A DNA stretch of 64,000 nt from Pseudomonas borbori. Lineage in GTDB: Bacteria; Pseudomonadota; Gammaproteobacteria; Pseudomonadales; Pseudomonadaceae. Location: assembly GCF_900115555.1 (NCBI RefSeq), contig NZ_FOWX01000009.1, positions 1 through 64,000 of the forward strand, given 5' to 3'. Positions 34,393 through 44,066 of this stretch are shown in pieces (position 1 is the stretch's first letter; the number at the start of each line of letters is the position of its first letter). The notes below the pieces were generated by a model. That model was given only the letters and a program-made list of their open reading frames with translations. It ran no database searches and was not told where the DNA came from. The translations under genes were made by a program, and so were the position numbers.

Positions 34393-36093
34393 ATGAATCA
34401 AACGCTACTGTCCATCCTTGCCTTCGTGCCGCTGGTGCTGGCAGGCGTGCTGCTGATCGGCTTTCGCTGGCCGGCCAAGTACGCCATGCCGGTGGTCTTC
34501 CTGCTCACCGCTCTGATCGGCCTGACCGCCTGGGACATGTCCCTCAACCGGGTCGTGGCTTCCAGCTTGCAAGGGCTGATCCTCACCGCCGCGATCCTCT
34601 GGATCATCTTCGGTGCGATTCTGCTGCTCAACACCCTCAAACACTCCGGTGGTATCAGTGCGATCCGCCGCGGCTTTGCCAATATCACCCCGGATCGGCG
34701 GGTGCAGGCCCTGATCGTCGCCTGGCTGTTCGGCTGCTTCATCGAGGGTGCCTCCGGTTTCGGCACCCCGGCCGCGGTGGCGGCGCCACTGCTGGTCGCC
34801 CTGGGCTTTCCGGCCTTGGCCGCAGTGGTCTTGGGGATGATGGTGCAATCCACCCCGGTGTCCTTCGGTGCGGTCGGCACGCCGATACTGGTGGGAGTGG
34901 CTGGCGGCCTGGACAAGGTCGGCATGAGTGAGCAATTGCTCGCCCTGAACAGTAACTGGGAGGTGTTCTTCCACCTGATCTACTCGCGGGTGGCGATTGT
35001 CCACGGCCTGATCGGCCTGCTGATGCCGCTGATCATGGTGATGATCATGACCCGCTTCTTCGGCAAGAATAAATCGTGGAAGGAAGGCCTGGCGGTGGCG
35101 CCATTCGCCATCTTCACCGCGATCTGCTTCTCCGTGCCGTACATGGCCGCCGGGGTGTTCCTCGGTCCGGAATTTCCGTCGATGATCGGCGCCATGGTCG
35201 GTCTGGCCATCGTCGTGCCGGCTGCCAAGGCGGGCTTCCTGCTGCCGAAGCAGACCTGGGACTTCGCCGAAGCGAAAGACTGGCCGTCCGAGTGGATGGG
35301 CAAGATCGAGATGAAGATCGAGGATGTCGCGGGCAAGACCCCGGTGTCCGTCCCCATGGCCTGGGCCCCATACCTGTTGCTGGCGATCTTCCTGGTGCTG
35401 TCGCGGATCTTCCCCGAGCTCAAGGCGGCGCTGATCTCGGTCAGCTTCGGCTGGAAGGACATCCTCGGCGAAACCGGCGTCTCCGGAACCCTGGAGCCGC
35501 TGTACCTGCCGGGCGGCATCCTGTGCATGGTGGTGATCGTGACCTGCTTCCTGCACCGCATGCGCTTCAGTGAGCTGAAGGCCGCGGTCAGCGAGTCGAG
35601 CCGCACCCTGCTGGGTGCCGGTTTCGTGTTGATCTTCACCATTCCGATGGTGCGTATCCTGATCAACTCCGGGGTCAACGCTTCCGACCTGATGTCGATG
35701 CCGGTGGCCATGGCGCAACTGGTGGCCGACAGCGTGGGCGGCGTGTACCCGTTCTTCGCCCCGGCCGTGGGCGCACTGGGCGCCTTTATCGCCGGCTCCA
35801 ACACCGTGTCCAACCTGATGCTCTCGCAGTTCCAGTTCAACACCGCCGGGCTGCTCGGCGTGTCCGGGGCGATGATGGTAGCGGCGCAGTCGGTCGGTGC
35901 GGCCGCTGGCAACATGATCGCGATCCACAACGTGGTCGCGGCCTCGGCCACCGTGGGCCTGCTAGGGCGCGAAGGCATCACCCTGCGCAAGACCATGCTG
36001 CCGACCCTGTACTACCTCCTGGCCGCCGGTAGCCTGACCCTGATCGCCATGTATGCCATGGCCATCAGCGATCCGCTGCTCATCGCGCGCTGA
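34393..36093 (+). CDS. glcA: Glycolate/L-lactate permease (LldP/GlcA family)
   Basis: The 566-residue inner-membrane symporter has about 12-13 hydrophobic helices. LctP-family segments are [19 protein letters not shown] (about 116-134), [17 protein letters not shown] and the C-terminal [19 protein letters not shown]. Family members take up L-lactate, D-lactate and glycolate with protons. Placement after glcB makes glycolate the likely substrate, although lactate cannot be excluded. Downstream (36103-36134) a GC-rich inverted repeat (GCCGCCGGGC against GCCCGG-GGCGGC) probably ends the operon. Confidence 0.92.
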   Translation: MNQTLLSILAFVPLVLAGVLLIGFRWPAKYAMPVVFLLTALIGLTAWDMSLNRVVASSLQGLILTAAILWIIFGAILLLNTLKHSGGISAIRRGFANITPDRRVQALIVAWLFGCFIEGASGFGTPAAVAAPLLVALGFPALAAVVLGMMVQSTPVSFGAVGTPILVGVAGGLDKVGMSEQLLALNSNWEVFFHLIYSRVAIVHGLIGLLMPLIMVMIMTRFFGKNKSWKEGLAVAPFAIFTAICFSVPYMAAGVFLGPEFPSMIGAMVGLAIVVPAAKAGFLLPKQTWDFAEAKDWPSEWMGKIEMKIEDVAGKTPVSVPMAWAPYLLLAIFLVLSRIFPELKAALISVSFGWKDILGETGVSGTLEPLYLPGGILCMVVIVTCFLHRMRFSELKAAVSESSRTLLGAGFVLIFTIPMVRILINSGVNASDLMSMPVAMAQLVADSVGGVYPFFAPAVGALGAFIAGSNTVSNLMLSQFQFNTAGLLGVSGAMMVAAQSVGAAAGNMIAIHNVVAASATVGLLGREGITLRKTMLPTLYYLLAAGSLTLIAMYAMAISDPLLIAR

Positions 36094-36198
36094 TCGCGGC
36101 CTGCCGCCGGGCGCAATTGCCCGGCCGGCGGCTTGGCGCACCGGTGGATTTCCGGTAGCGTGCCTGCATGCACTACCCGAGAGGCACCCGAGGACGTT

Positions 36199-36366
36199 AT
36201 GAAGAAGTGGCAATGTGTGGTCTGTGGATTGATTTACGACGAAAGCCAGGGCTGGCCCGACGAAGGCATCGCCGCGGGTACGCCGTGGCAAGACGTACCG
36301 CAAGACTGGCTGTGCCCGGACTGCGGCGTGGGCAAACTGGATTTCGAGATGATCGAAATCGGCTGA
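36199..36366 (+). CDS. rubA: Rubredoxin 1
   Basis: The 55-residue protein has the two iron-binding pairs CVVCG (residues 6-10) and CPDCG (39-43) and the typical aromatic core (W4, Y13, W30, W37). It carries single electrons between rubredoxin reductase and acceptors such as alkane hydroxylases or oxidative-stress enzymes. The frame is open from 36133, but the ATG at 36199 gives the standard length. A perfect terminator follows, so it can be transcribed on its own. Confidence 0.95.
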   Translation: MKKWQCVVCGLIYDESQGWPDEGIAAGTPWQDVPQDWLCPDCGVGKLDFEMIEIG

Positions 36367-36381
36367 TCACAAGCCATAAAC

Positions 36382-36409
36382 AACGGCGACCCCAGGGTCG
36401 CCGTTTTTT
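36382..36409 (+). terminator. Rho-independent terminator of rubredoxin 1
   Basis: AACGGCGACC and GGTCGCCGTT make a perfect 10-bp stem with a CCAG loop and are followed by TTTT. Confidence 0.85.
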
Positions 36410-36515
36410 ATGGGCGGGCAATTGCCGGCCGCCCCGTCGTTGGCGCGGCTCGGGCTTGGCGCGTGGTGGGCAAGTGCGCTAGGGTCGGGGAAATTCCCAG
36501 CGCGCGGAGGTCGCC

Positions 36516-36683
36516 ATGCGCAAGTGGCAATGCATCGTCTGCGGCTTTATCTACGATGAAGCCGCAGGTCTGCCCGAAGAAGGCCTGGCGCCGGGTACCC
36601 CCTGGGAAGACATCCCAGCGGACTGGCTGTGTCCGGACTGCGGCACCGGCAAGCAGGATTTCGAGATGATCGAGATCAGCTGA
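36516..36683 (+). CDS. rubA: Rubredoxin 2
   Basis: A second 55-residue rubredoxin, from ATG 36516 to TGA 36683. It has CIVCG and CPDCG iron-ligand pairs and differs from rubredoxin 1 at about 16 positions, mostly conservative; both end FEMIEI plus one residue. GCGGAGG stands before the start. It is followed 72 nt later by rubredoxin reductase, so this copy is the one most likely co-transcribed with it. The tandem pair is as in P. aeruginosa rubA1-rubA2. Confidence 0.95.
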   Translation: MRKWQCIVCGFIYDEAAGLPEEGLAPGTPWEDIPADWLCPDCGTGKQDFEMIEIS

Positions 36684-36755
36684 GCCCCCTGAATATTCCA
36701 TGGAAGTGGCGACGGCCTGAGCCGTGGCGCTGTTTTGCCGAGTGAGGAAGTGAAT

Positions 36756-37916
36756 ATGAGTGCAGCTGTGGCGCCGCCTGTGGTTATCGTCGGGACCGGC
36801 CTGGCCGGCTACAACCTGGCCCGGGAATTTCGCAAGCTGGACGGCGACACCCCGTTGCTGCTGATCAGCGCCGATGACGGACGCTTCTACTCCAAGCCGA
36901 TGCTGTCCACCGGCTTCGGCAAGCACAAGGACGCCGATGGCTTGAGCATGGCCGAACCTGGCGCCATGGCCGAACAGCTCAAGGCCGAGATTTACACCCA
37001 TACGCGCATCACCGGCATCGACCCGGTGCATAAGCGCCTGTGGATCGGCGAGGAGGCGCTGGCCTACCGCGACCTGGTGCTGGCCTGGGGCGCCGAGCCG
37101 ATCCGGGTGCCGGTCGCGGGCGACGCCCAGGACGCGATCCTGTCGATCAACGACCTGGAGGACTACGCCCGCTTTCGCGCCGCCGCGGCCGGGAAGAAGC
37201 GTGTGCTGCTGCTCGGCGCCGGCCTGATCGGCTGCGAGTTCGCCAACGACCTCAGCCTCGGCGGCTATCAGGTCGAGCTGGTGGCGCCCTGCGAGCAGGT
37301 CATGCCCGGCCTGCTGCATCCAGCGGCGGCTGCGGCGGTGCAGGCGGGCCTGGAAAGCCTAGGGGCGCGCTTCCACCTCGGTCCGGTGCTGGCCAGCCTC
37401 GAGCGCGCCGGCACGGGCCTGCAAGGACGGCTGTCCGACGGCACGCCGATCGCCTGCGATCTGGTGCTCTCGGCGGTCGGCTTGCGTCCGCGTACCGAGC
37501 TGGCCGCGGCCGCCGGCCTGGCGGTCAACCGCGGGGTGGTGGTCGACCGCGAGCTGCGCAGCTCCCACGCCCACATCTATGCGCTGGGCGATTGCGCCGA
37601 GGTCGATGGCCTCAACCTGCAGTACGTCATGCCGTTGATGGCCTGTGCCCGCGCCCTGGCCCAGACCCTGGCCGGCAAGCCGACGGCGGTTCGTTACGGA
37701 CCCATGCCGGTGACGGTGAAGACTCCGGTGTGCCCGTTGGTGGTGTCACCGCCGCCGCGCGGCCTGCAGGGCGAATGGACGGTCGAGGGCAGCGGCAGCG
37801 ATATCAAGGCGCTGTGCCACGATGCCGCCGGCAGCCTGCTCGGCTACGCCTTGACCGGCACGGCCGTGCAGGAAAAGCTCGCGCTGAATAAGCAGTTGCC
37901 GGCGCTGCTGGCGTGA
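36756..37916 (+). CDS. alkT: Rubredoxin-NAD(+) reductase
   Basis: The 386-residue FAD enzyme passes electrons from NADH to the rubredoxins. It has an N-terminal FAD Rossmann motif ([17 protein letters not shown], about residues 9-25), [10 protein letters not shown] near 50, a central NAD motif ([17 protein letters not shown], about 147-163) and the FAD-binding [13 protein letters not shown] near 270-283. The ATG at 36756 has GAGGAAG in front; an upstream in-frame TTG is less likely. The pyridine nucleotide-disulfide reductase superfamily is clear and the neighbours make the function likely. Confidence 0.94.
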   Translation: MSAAVAPPVVIVGTGLAGYNLAREFRKLDGDTPLLLISADDGRFYSKPMLSTGFGKHKDADGLSMAEPGAMAEQLKAEIYTHTRITGIDPVHKRLWIGEEALAYRDLVLAWGAEPIRVPVAGDAQDAILSINDLEDYARFRAAAAGKKRVLLLGAGLIGCEFANDLSLGGYQVELVAPCEQVMPGLLHPAAAAAVQAGLESLGARFHLGPVLASLERAGTGLQGRLSDGTPIACDLVLSAVGLRPRTELAAAAGLAVNRGVVVDRELRSSHAHIYALGDCAEVDGLNLQYVMPLMACARALAQTLAGKPTAVRYGPMPVTVKTPVCPLVVSPPPRGLQGEWTVEGSGSDIKALCHDAAGSLLGYALTGTAVQEKLALNKQLPALLA

Positions 37917-38104
37917 ATGTCAGTCGTTCTGGCGTAAACACCCTTAAATTGTCCGGTTAAACTGCCGGGCAAGACTGGCGCAGGCCCGCATCCCATGCCA
38001 TTCTCCCTGAGGTCTGCCGCAGAGTAGAGCTGTTGCGGCGCCTTGGGCGCTGTTCTGGATGAGCAGCACGGACACAACAACAACAAACCGTCAAAGGGGC
38101 ATTT

Positions 38105-38377
38105 ATGCGTAAACCGGAACTCGCCGCCGCCATCGCCGAAAAGGCAGATCTGAGCAAAGATCAGGCAAATCGTGTACTCAACACCGTACTGGAAGAAATC
38201 ACCGGTGCACTGAACCGCAAGGACAGTGTGACCCTGGTGGGCTTCGGTACTTTCGTGCAGCGTCACCGCGGTGCTCGCACCGGCAAAAACCCGCAAACCG
38301 GTCAGCCGGTCACGATCAAGGCCAGCAACACCGTCGCCTTCAAACCGGGCAAGTCCCTGAAAGACGCGGTCAACTGA
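38105..38377 (+). CDS. hupA: DNA-binding protein HU-alpha
   Basis: The 90-residue nucleoid protein shows the HU pattern: helical dimerisation part (MRKPELAAAIAEKADLSKDQANRVLN), then VTLVGFGTFVQRHRGARTGKNPQTG with the DNA-clasping arm (about 43-70) and the closing AFKPGKSLKDAVN. It bends and compacts DNA. An (AAC)4 tract at 38076-38087, just before the AAAGGGG ribosome-binding site, could bind Hfq. A stable hairpin follows the stop codon. Confidence 0.96.
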   Translation: MRKPELAAAIAEKADLSKDQANRVLNTVLEEITGALNRKDSVTLVGFGTFVQRHRGARTGKNPQTGQPVTIKASNTVAFKPGKSLKDAVN

Positions 38378-38385
38378 GCCTCGCC

Positions 38386-38411
38386 AGCCCGGAGCCGCCT
38401 GGCTCCGGGCT
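38386..38411 (+). terminator. Hairpin after hupA
   Basis: AGCCCGGAGCC and GGCTCCGGGCT form a perfect 11-bp stem with a GCCT loop, but no T-run follows. Confidence 0.6.
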
Positions 38412-38541
38412 ATCGGCCTGACGACAGGGTCGCAACTCGACCGCCTGTTCTGCTTCTGCCGGCCTCGACAGCGGACTGTAGTCCTGTGTAAAAAACACTA
38501 CAATGCGCCGCCAATTCCCTTCTCCGATCGAGGCCGTGCGC

Positions 38542-38934
38542 ATGAAATTCCGTTTTCTCCTGTGGATGCTGGGACGCCTGATGGCCAAGGCCAGCCGTGA
38601 CAACCCGGCTTTCCAGCAGCAGTTGGTCGACCGTGACATGCAGTTCCAATTGCACACCCTGGATGGCAAGGTGGCCCGCCACTTTATCGTCAAGGACCAG
38701 CGCATCAGCAGCAAGCGCGGCCCGGCCAGCCAACCGGCCTTCGCCCTGGGTTTCAAGGATGCGGCCTACGGCTTCGCCACCATGAACGCGAAGAACAAGC
38801 AGCTGGCCTTCATGCAGGGCATCCAGAACAAGGACATCCAGATCCAAGGCAACCCGGCCCTGGTGATCTGGTTCCAGGGCCTGACCAAGTACCTGGTGCC
38901 GAAAAAGAAAACCAGCGAGAAACAAGCCGCCTGA
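38542..38934 (+). CDS. Small conserved protein, possibly SCP2-like
   Basis: The 130-residue protein is not one I can name with certainty. It has a basic N terminus, a strand-rich middle (MQFQLHTLDGKVARHFIVKD) and a C-terminal stretch with AFMQGIQNKDIQIQGNPALVIWF, which resembles the lipid-binding SCP2 pattern in which an A-x-x-x-G is followed by a beta strand and G-[DN]. It ends in a lysine-rich tail (VPKKKTSEKQAA). The ATG at 38542 is preferred over an upstream in-frame start. It stands alone after hupA, as its P. aeruginosa equivalent does. Confidence 0.6.
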   Translation: MKFRFLLWMLGRLMAKASRDNPAFQQQLVDRDMQFQLHTLDGKVARHFIVKDQRISSKRGPASQPAFALGFKDAAYGFATMNAKNKQLAFMQGIQNKDIQIQGNPALVIWFQGLTKYLVPKKKTSEKQAA

Positions 38935-39383
38935 TAGCCCGCGTCGCTGGCCGGCTGCCGCGTACAACTTCCCCGGATTCGCAGCCTGCAGCGCAACCCG
39001 GGGGCGAAGCCGCCCGACCCGCCCTGCGTGACGCGATGCCGCTGTCGATCTGCGATGGCTAGCGCTGCGCTCAAGCGCATCCTGCAAAAAACGCCGCAAC
39101 CGCGCAATGCTGTTCACTCAAGTGACCTTCTCAGGGCGCTTGTCGTAAGCCAGGCGTCGCCGCGCCAGCTGCGGGGCGCCGGCGATTGATGCCCATCGTA
39201 GGAGTTGCCGAGACTTCCCCGGATTTCATCCGGGCTGCAGGGTGGCGCTGCGCTTCAGCGAGGTAGGGTGAATGACGCTTTTTTCATCCACCAGCGCAGT
39301 TGCTGGATGGCTGACGCGTCAGCTACGTGCCCCGATCCACCCGAGGTCGCAGGTCTTGTAAATAAACACAGGGTCTACGAAAA
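38935..39383. other. Intergenic region without a gene, containing REP-like palindromes
   Basis: No convincing coding region is seen in either strand. It contains CCCGGAT-TTC-ATCCGGG (39218-39234), several CGCTGCGCT-type repeats and, at 39107-39122, ATGCTGTTCACTCAAG, an exact inverse of 39399-39414. The stretch looks like an accumulation of dispersed repeats. Confidence 0.5.
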
Positions 39384-39414
39384 ATGCTGCTCACTTGGCT
39401 TGAGTGAACAGCAT
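39384..39414 (-). terminator. Rho-independent terminator of the YbaK-HDOD gene
   Basis: On the minus strand ATGCTGTTCACT and AGTGAGCAGCAT form a 12-bp stem with one mismatch around a 7-nt loop, followed directly by TTTTT. Confidence 0.75.
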
Positions 39415-39441
39415 CGTCTGCAATCCCGGGGGCCAGCGGCT

Positions 39442-40848
39442 TCAATGCGGTGGATGAAACTGGCTCGCCAGTTCGCGTAGCGCCACTTCTGCGGCGAGAA
39501 CCTTGTTCACCGCGTCCTCGGCCTTGTCGCGGCTCAGCTCCAGGGCATCGAACAGGCTCTGCGGAATCTCGCTGGCCGGGCCGGCACCGATGCCGCGGTT
39601 GCGCAGCAGGTTGACCGCCAGGCACACCAGGTTCGGGTAGGCCGCATGGGGGCCGGCATACTCGGGGTCGTGCTGGAAGCGCAGAGCGCTGGCCAGTTCT
39701 TCGGGCATGTCCCAGTAACGCATCAGCCAGGCGCCGATCTGCTCGCGGCTGATGCCCAGCAGGTGCTGTTCGACATGGCTGTGCGACAGGTGCGGGTTGA
39801 CCTCCAGGTGCCGGCAGATCAGCGAGAAGTGCGGCGGAAAGACATGGGCCAGGACCAGGTAGCCGAAGTTGTGCAGCAGCCCGGCGAGGTAAGTCAGCCC
39901 CGCTTCCGGGCGCTGGGCGCGGGGCATGGCCCGGGTCAGGCCCTCGATCACCGCGGCGGTGTAGATCGCCTGTTGCCAATAGGGCGTGGCCTGTTGCGGC
40001 TGGTCTTTGGGCAGGCTGAGGGTCTTGCCCAAAGCCAGGCCGAGGGCCAGGTTGATTACCAGATCGAAGCCCAGCACGCGGACGATGGCGTCTTCCACCG
40101 AGCGGATCTTGCCGGGCGCGGCGTAGTAGGGCGAGGCCGCCCAACTGACCACCTGGGCGGCCAGCGCCGGGTCGGTTTCGACCACCCCGGTGATGTCGTC
40201 CACCGTGGCATCCGGATCGACCCGCAGCTTGATGATCTTCTGCGCGGTTTCCGCCAGTGGCGGGATCTCGATGGTTTCTTCCAGGCGTTGCTGGATGCGC
40301 CGCGCAGTGAAGGCCTGCACCGCCTGGGTGATCTCGGCGCGGTCGTCGTCGGGGCGGTCGAGGTTGGGCCGGATATTGCTCAGCGGTTCGCCGATACGGG
40401 CGGCGCTGGCCTTGCTCAGCAGGCTCTTGAAGGCGTCGCGGGCTATTTCCAGGAGCACGCCGGGTTGGCCGGATTCGATGTACAGACTCGGCACCTGGAG
40501 CAGGCGCTCGTCGTACAGGCAGGGCGAGCTGGTCAACTGTGGCAGGCCGGGCAATACGCCGAGGGCATGCCTGGCGAGCATGCGTTGCAGGCGCTCGGGT
40601 TTCACCGCCACCAGTTTGCGCCCGGTCAGTTCGGCCAGGCGATCGAGGGCAAGCAGTTGATTCTGTGGATAGAGCACCAGCAAGGCGCCCACCGCATCCT
40701 CCAGCAGCACCGCCTGTATGCGTTGCGCGGCGGGTAAGCCGCAATGCTCGCGGTGTACCCGATAGGCCAGGCCGAGTTTATCCAGCAATTGCACGATTAC
40801 CGGCGGCGGGGGCGCTGCGGTATCTGGGGCGAGGGCTACATCACTCAT
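39442..40848 (-). CDS. YbaK-like deacylase domain fused to an HDOD domain
   Basis: The 468-residue cytosolic protein joins an N-terminal YbaK/ProX-like aminoacyl-tRNA deacylase domain (about 15-160; VIVQLLDKLGLAYRVHREH, then GRKLVAVKPERLQRML) to an HDOD domain (about 195-400; IPPLAETAQKIIKLRVDPDAT, DPALAAQVVSWAASPYY, GLLHNFGYLVLAHVFP). The HD pair is HN in LLHNFG, so no metal phosphodiesterase activity is expected, as usual in HDOD proteins. It lies 93 nt downstream of recG on the same strand. The role is unknown; a signalling or stress function is inferred. Confidence 0.82.
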   Translation of the reverse strand: MSDVALAPDTAAPPPPVIVQLLDKLGLAYRVHREHCGLPAAQRIQAVLLEDAVGALLVLYPQNQLLALDRLAELTGRKLVAVKPERLQRMLARHALGVLPGLPQLTSSPCLYDERLLQVPSLYIESGQPGVLLEIARDAFKSLLSKASAARIGEPLSNIRPNLDRPDDDRAEITQAVQAFTARRIQQRLEETIEIPPLAETAQKIIKLRVDPDATVDDITGVVETDPALAAQVVSWAASPYYAAPGKIRSVEDAIVRVLGFDLVINLALGLALGKTLSLPKDQPQQATPYWQQAIYTAAVIEGLTRAMPRAQRPEAGLTYLAGLLHNFGYLVLAHVFPPHFSLICRHLEVNPHLSHSHVEQHLLGISREQIGAWLMRYWDMPEELASALRFQHDPEYAGPHAAYPNLVCLAVNLLRNRGIGAGPASEIPQSLFDALELSRDKAEDAVNKVLAAEVALRELASQFHPPH

Positions 40849-40941
40849 AACGGCATCCGGTTCGAGGGGCGCAAATGCCCGAAGTATAAACAGCAGGCCA
40901 GTGGATCGCGGGGGCAGGTGACGGATGCCCCGTGAACTGGT

Positions 40942-43017
40942 TCACACTTGTCCGTATTGCTGGCCATGGCGCAGCCAGCGTTCGAGCAGTGGGCTGACAT
41001 GCTGCGGCCAGTGTTCCAGCAGGGCTTGCGCGGCGTCGCGCACGGCCGGCAGCAGGTCGGCGTCACGCATCAGGTCGGCGACCTTGAATTGCAACAGACC
41101 GGTTTGCCGGGTGCCGAGCATTTCTCCCGGGCCGCGCAGCTCCAGGTCTTTTTCGGCGATGACGAAACCATCGCAGGTCTCGCGCATGATGCCCAGGCGT
41201 TCGCGGCCCAATTGCGACAGCGGCGGGTGGTAGAGCAGCAGGCAATGGCTGGCGGCACTGCCGCGGCCGACTCGCCCACGTAACTGGTGCAACTGGGCCA
41301 GGCCCAGGCGTTCGGGGTTCTCGATGATCATCAGGCTGGCATTGGGGACGTCGACGCCGACCTCGATCACGGTGGTGGCGACCAGCAGCTGCAACTGGCC
41401 CTGCTTGAACTGCTCCATCACCGCGGCCTTTTCCGCCGGCTTCATGCGCCCGTGGATCAGCCCGACATTGAGCCCGCCAAGTGCGGCGACCAGATCCTCG
41501 AAGGTGGTCTCCGCCGCCTGACAGGTCAGCTCCTCGGACTCCTCGATCAGGGTGCACACCCAGTAGGCCTGGCGCCCTTCGTTGCAGGCCGAGCGCACCC
41601 GCTCGATCACCTCCGGGCGGCGGCTGTCGGCGATCACCAGGGTGTTCACCGGGGTGCGGCCGGGCGGCAGCTCATCGAGGATCGAGGTGTCGAGGTCGGC
41701 ATAGGCGCTCATCGCCAGGGTCCGCGGGATAGGCGTGGCGGTCATGATCAGCTGGTGCGGGCACATGCGTCCGCCGACGCCTTTCTGCCGTAGCGCCAGG
41801 CGTTGTTGCACGCCGAAGCGGTGCTGCTCGTCGATGATCACCAGGGCCAGGCGGGCGAATCTGACCTCGTCCTGAAACAGCGCATGGGTGCCGACCACCA
41901 TGGCCGCGCCGCCGGCGATCCGTTCCAGCGCCGCGGCGCGGGCCTTGCCCTTGAGCTTGCCGGCCAGCCAGGCGACCTCGATGCCGAGCGGCGCCAGCCA
42001 TTTGCTGAAATTGAGGAAGTGCTGCTCGGCGAGGATTTCGGTGGGGGCCATCAGCGCCACCTGGTAGCCGGCCTCCAGCGCCTGCAGGGCGGCGAAGGCG
42101 GCGACCACGGTCTTGCCGGCGCCGACGTCGCCCTGGATCAGGCGCAGCATGGGCGCGTCCTGGCTGAGGTCGTAGGCGATCTCGGCGCCGACCCGCTGTT
42201 GCGCGCCGGTGGGGGCGAAACCCAGGTTGGCGAGGTACTGCTGCGGCAGGCGTGAGGCCGGCGGCAGTGGCGGCGCCTGCTGGGCGCGCACGCTTTCGCG
42301 CAGGCGTTGCAGGGACAGCTGGTGGGTCAGCAGTTCCTCGAAGGCCAGGCGGTGTTGCGCCCAGTGCCGGCCCTCGGCGAGTTCGGCCTGGTCGGCGTCC
42401 GGCGGTGGCCGGTGCAGGTAGCGAATGGCCTGATCCAGCGGGCTGAGCCGGTAGTCGCGGGCCAGTTCGCCCGGCAGCCAGTCCGGCAGGCTGTGCGGGC
42501 CGAGGCGGGCCAGGGCCTGTTCGCTCAAGGCGCGCAGGCGCTGCTGGGTCAGGCCTTCGGTGCTCGGGTAGATCGGCGTCAGGCACTGTTCCACGGCAAT
42601 CGGCTCGCTGGCCGAGAGCGCGCGGTATTCCGGGTGGTAGATCTCCAGGCCGGAAGAACCGGGGCGCACCTCGCCGTAGCAACGCACCTGGGTGCCGCGC
42701 TTGAGGCCTTCCTTCTGCGCCTGGCTGAAGTGGTAGAAGCGCAGGGACAGGCTGCCGCTGCCGTCCTGCAGGCGCACCAGCAGGCTGCGCCGGCGGCCCA
42801 TGACCACATCGGCGCCGACCACCGTGCCTTCGACCACGGCATCCTGGCCGGGGCGCAGTTCGCCGATCGGCACGATGCGGGTGCGATCCTGGTAACGCAG
42901 GGGCAGATGGAACAGCACATCCTGCAGGGTTTCCAGGCCGACCCGGGCGAGTTTCTCGGCCAGGGCGGCGCCGACACCTTTCAGCGCGGTGACGGAAACC
43001 GCAGCGAGCTCGGTCAT
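40942..43017 (-). CDS. recG: ATP-dependent DNA helicase RecG
   Basis: The 691-residue helicase remodels stalled replication forks and branched DNA. It has an N-terminal wedge/OB domain (about 55-155), then superfamily 2 helicase motifs: Walker A QGDVGAGKT near 300, DEQH in VIIDEQHRFG near 400, MTATPIPRTL, and the motif VI region QLRGRVGRG near 575. The ATG at 43017 begins MTELAAVSVTALKGVG and is right for the family; the upstream open frame runs antisense-like through oxyR and is not coding. It starts 10 nt after the oxyR stop, forming the oxyR-recG operon known in P. aeruginosa. Confidence 0.97.
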   Translation of the reverse strand: MTELAAVSVTALKGVGAALAEKLARVGLETLQDVLFHLPLRYQDRTRIVPIGELRPGQDAVVEGTVVGADVVMGRRRSLLVRLQDGSGSLSLRFYHFSQAQKEGLKRGTQVRCYGEVRPGSSGLEIYHPEYRALSASEPIAVEQCLTPIYPSTEGLTQQRLRALSEQALARLGPHSLPDWLPGELARDYRLSPLDQAIRYLHRPPPDADQAELAEGRHWAQHRLAFEELLTHQLSLQRLRESVRAQQAPPLPPASRLPQQYLANLGFAPTGAQQRVGAEIAYDLSQDAPMLRLIQGDVGAGKTVVAAFAALQALEAGYQVALMAPTEILAEQHFLNFSKWLAPLGIEVAWLAGKLKGKARAAALERIAGGAAMVVGTHALFQDEVRFARLALVIIDEQHRFGVQQRLALRQKGVGGRMCPHQLIMTATPIPRTLAMSAYADLDTSILDELPPGRTPVNTLVIADSRRPEVIERVRSACNEGRQAYWVCTLIEESEELTCQAAETTFEDLVAALGGLNVGLIHGRMKPAEKAAVMEQFKQGQLQLLVATTVIEVGVDVPNASLMIIENPERLGLAQLHQLRGRVGRGSAASHCLLLYHPPLSQLGRERLGIMRETCDGFVIAEKDLELRGPGEMLGTRQTGLLQFKVADLMRDADLLPAVRDAAQALLEHWPQHVSPLLERWLRHGQQYGQV

Positions 43018-43027
43018 GGGGCGCGCC

Positions 43028-43954
43028 TCAGGCGGTTTTTGCTTGCGGCTGGGCCACCGAGCACAGGCGAATCGAGTCGGCGAGGATTTCGATGGCTTTC
43101 GGCCGCGGGAAGCTGGCGCGCCAGGCGATGGCCACGGTGCGGAACGGCGCCGGGGCACTGAGCGGACGCACTTCGATGATCCCGGGGGCATAGTGGTGGC
43201 TGTCCACCGCCGAGAGCGGCAGGATCGACACGCCGAGGCCGGAGGCGACCATGTGGCGGATGGTTTCCAGCGAGCTGGATTCCACGGTGGTGTGCTGGGC
43301 GTGTTCTTCGCCGCCCTTGCGCAGGCTCGGGCAGGCCTCCAGCACCTGGTCGCGGAAGCAGTGACCTTCGCCGAGCAGCAGCAGGCTCTTGTCGTTGAGC
43401 AGTTTGCTGTCGATGGTCTTCAGCGCCGCCCAGGGGTGGCCGGCCGGCAGCAGCGCGTAGAAGGGTTCGTCGTAGAGCGGCAGGGTCAGCACGTCGGCTT
43501 CCTGGAACGGCAGGGCGATGATGATCGCGTCCAGCTCGCCGGTGCGCAGCTTGTCGCGCAGCACATGGGTGAAGTTCTCTTCGATATACAGCGGCATCTG
43601 CGCCGCCACCCGGTGCAACTGCGGGATCAGGTGGGGGAACAGGTAGGGGCCGACGGTGTAGATGGCGCCGATCTTCAGCGGCGCGGTCAGCTGGTTCTTG
43701 CCGGCCTGGGCCAGCTCGCGAATGCCCTGGGCCTGCTCCAGCACCTTCTGCGCCTGGGTGACGATGCCTTCGCCGACGGGGGTCAGGCGCACCGCGCTCT
43801 TGCTGCGCTCGAAGATCAACACGCCGAGTTCGTCCTCGAGCTTCTTCACCCCCACCGACAGGGTCGGCTGGCTGACATGGCAGCGCTCGGCGGCACGGCC
43901 GAAGTGCTGTTCCTGGGCGAGGGTGACGATGTAGCGCAGCTCGGTGAGGGTCAT
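43028..43954 (-). CDS. oxyR: Peroxide-sensing LysR-type regulator OxyR
   Basis: The 308-residue regulator has an N-terminal LysR winged helix (about 1-60; FGRAAERCHVSQPTLSVGVKKLE) and a LysR substrate-like domain. The two redox cysteines are at C199 (GHCFRDQ) and C208 (EACPS), the exact positions of the disulfide switch. It activates catalase and alkyl hydroperoxide reductase genes. It is co-transcribed with recG, linking oxidative-stress sensing to DNA repair. Confidence 0.97.
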   Translation of the reverse strand: MTLTELRYIVTLAQEQHFGRAAERCHVSQPTLSVGVKKLEDELGVLIFERSKSAVRLTPVGEGIVTQAQKVLEQAQGIRELAQAGKNQLTAPLKIGAIYTVGPYLFPHLIPQLHRVAAQMPLYIEENFTHVLRDKLRTGELDAIIIALPFQEADVLTLPLYDEPFYALLPAGHPWAALKTIDSKLLNDKSLLLLGEGHCFRDQVLEACPSLRKGGEEHAQHTTVESSSLETIRHMVASGLGVSILPLSAVDSHHYAPGIIEVRPLSAPAPFRTVAIAWRASFPRPKAIEILADSIRLCSVAQPQAKTA

Positions 43955-44066
43955 AGTGTTTATCCATTAAGTTGCTGCCAAGCATAGCCTTTGCATTGCA
44001 ATCAACCAACCGGGCTAGACTGTCTGCCTGTGAATTACTGTTGCCAGCGAGTGGAGGGAGGGTTTC

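Noticed and set aside
38935..39441. A coding gene in the 500-nt gap after the SCP2-like gene
   Set aside because: Open frames there are short, lack ribosome-binding sites and overlap palindromic repeats.
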